A stretch of 64,000 nt of DNA from Rhyacichthys aspro (taxonomy: Eukaryota > Chordata > Actinopteri > Gobiiformes > Rhyacichthyidae): positions 4,863,978 through 4,927,977 of the forward strand of contig CM072159.1 in NCBI GenBank assembly GCA_036850595.1. The letters are read 5' to 3'. The notes below the pieces were generated by a model that saw nothing but the letters and a program-made list of their open reading frames with translations, made no database searches and was not told where the DNA came from. Shown here one piece after another: positions 63,501 to 64,000 of the stretch; position 1 is the stretch's first letter; every line of letters starts with the position of its first letter. The position numbers were made by a program, and so were the translations under genes.

Positions 63501-64000
63501 AGTTAATTTATGCAGGTTAAAACAAAAACAAGTGCATCATAATTGACAGCAAACCATACATTTAATAAAACCATACCCAAATGTTTAATTACTGCTTACC
63601 ACATTTCTGTTGGTACTAGTACCTGTACCTGCTGGCTAAATATGTGATATGTTCCTGTTCTCAGTTCATGGCACTTTTTGAAGAACAAGCATGAGTAGAA
63701 ATATCTATTACAGTAGAGGGGATGGACAACCAAATTGCTGCAAAGTTGCTGTTTCGGTGGCATTCTGGTCTTCATTGATCACACTTGTTAAAAATCCCCA
63801 AAGTTTCCTGGCTAACTCTAATCTTAGAGTCAGTCTAGCGATACTAAGCTGGCTTTTTATAATTAATCACATTATGAGCACTTTCAAATAATCTTCACAT
63901 TTTTCAAGGGTCTTACATTAACGACAAATTGGTGTGCCAAGCCTGAAAATATCCCTTTAGCAGCTCTGCAGATGAGTGATCGAAAGAAACTCGCAGTAAT

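Larger units (their letters stand above)
55052..64000 (+). other. tnks: tnks intron 4 (runs off the right edge)
   Basis: 9 kb without any recognisable next ankyrin exon. It holds a tRNA-type SINE (55752-55905), an RTE-like LINE relic (58020-58310), a common fish repeat (59931-60556) and two stretches that look unusually complex for intron sequence (61640-61860 and 62010-62230), possible conserved non-coding elements. Open frames in it, including 164 codons at 56178, show no family features. Confidence 0.5.

Noticed and set aside
1..64000. CRISPR array, prophage, operon or other prokaryotic system
   Set aside because: The window is vertebrate nuclear DNA with spliced genes; no such structures are present.

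Overview
The window is nuclear DNA of a ray-finned fish. The evidence is vertebrate multi-exon genes with GT-AG introns, a teleost-type Nodal ligand, a giant LDL-receptor-related protein, and typical fish repeats (a tRNA-derived SINE, a Tc1-type end, L1- and RTE-like LINE relics). A percomorph-type compact genome is an inference. No cellular or plasmid prokaryotic features are present.

Layout, left to right: (1) 1-5390, the 3' end of ank1 (+): a 3.3 kb intron with two foldback repeats, then the last exons of the C-terminal regulatory region, ending in a motif that matches the obscurin-binding end of mammalian ankyrin-1. (2) 10215-12267, eif4ebp1 (+), three exons, complete. (3) 13484-14929, a nodal-related ligand gene, probably southpaw (-), three exons, complete and tail-to-tail with eif4ebp1. 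(4) 17668-35057, a 47-exon LDL-receptor-related protein (+; best candidate lrp13). I could join all exons in phase into 2971 residues with 31 LDLa modules, four YWTD propellers, EGF modules, one membrane segment and a short tail without NPxY. (5) 36818-37958, an unassigned EGF plus membrane-segment exon pair (+) that mirrors the terminal exon of the receptor. (6) 40840-41679, an intronless claudin-23-like gene (-). (7) 46541 to the right edge, the first four coding exons of tankyrase-1 (+), with a 6.3 kb intron 3 and an intron 4 that runs off the window.

The neighbourhood combines genes that in human lie on 8p (ANK1, EIF4EBP1, CLDN23, TNKS). Human NODAL lies beside EIF4EBP2 on 10q, so a nodal gene beside a 4E-BP gene here fits an ancient duplicated block. 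The genes act in unrelated processes (membrane skeleton, translation control, left-right signalling, lipoprotein uptake, tight junctions, poly-ADP-ribosylation); this is conserved synteny, not an operon-like system.

The most unusual parts are the tandemly amplified LDLa modules of the receptor, its non-standard tail with possible alternative 3' exons, the extra EGF/membrane exon downstream, and a GC-rich possible internal promoter in tankyrase.
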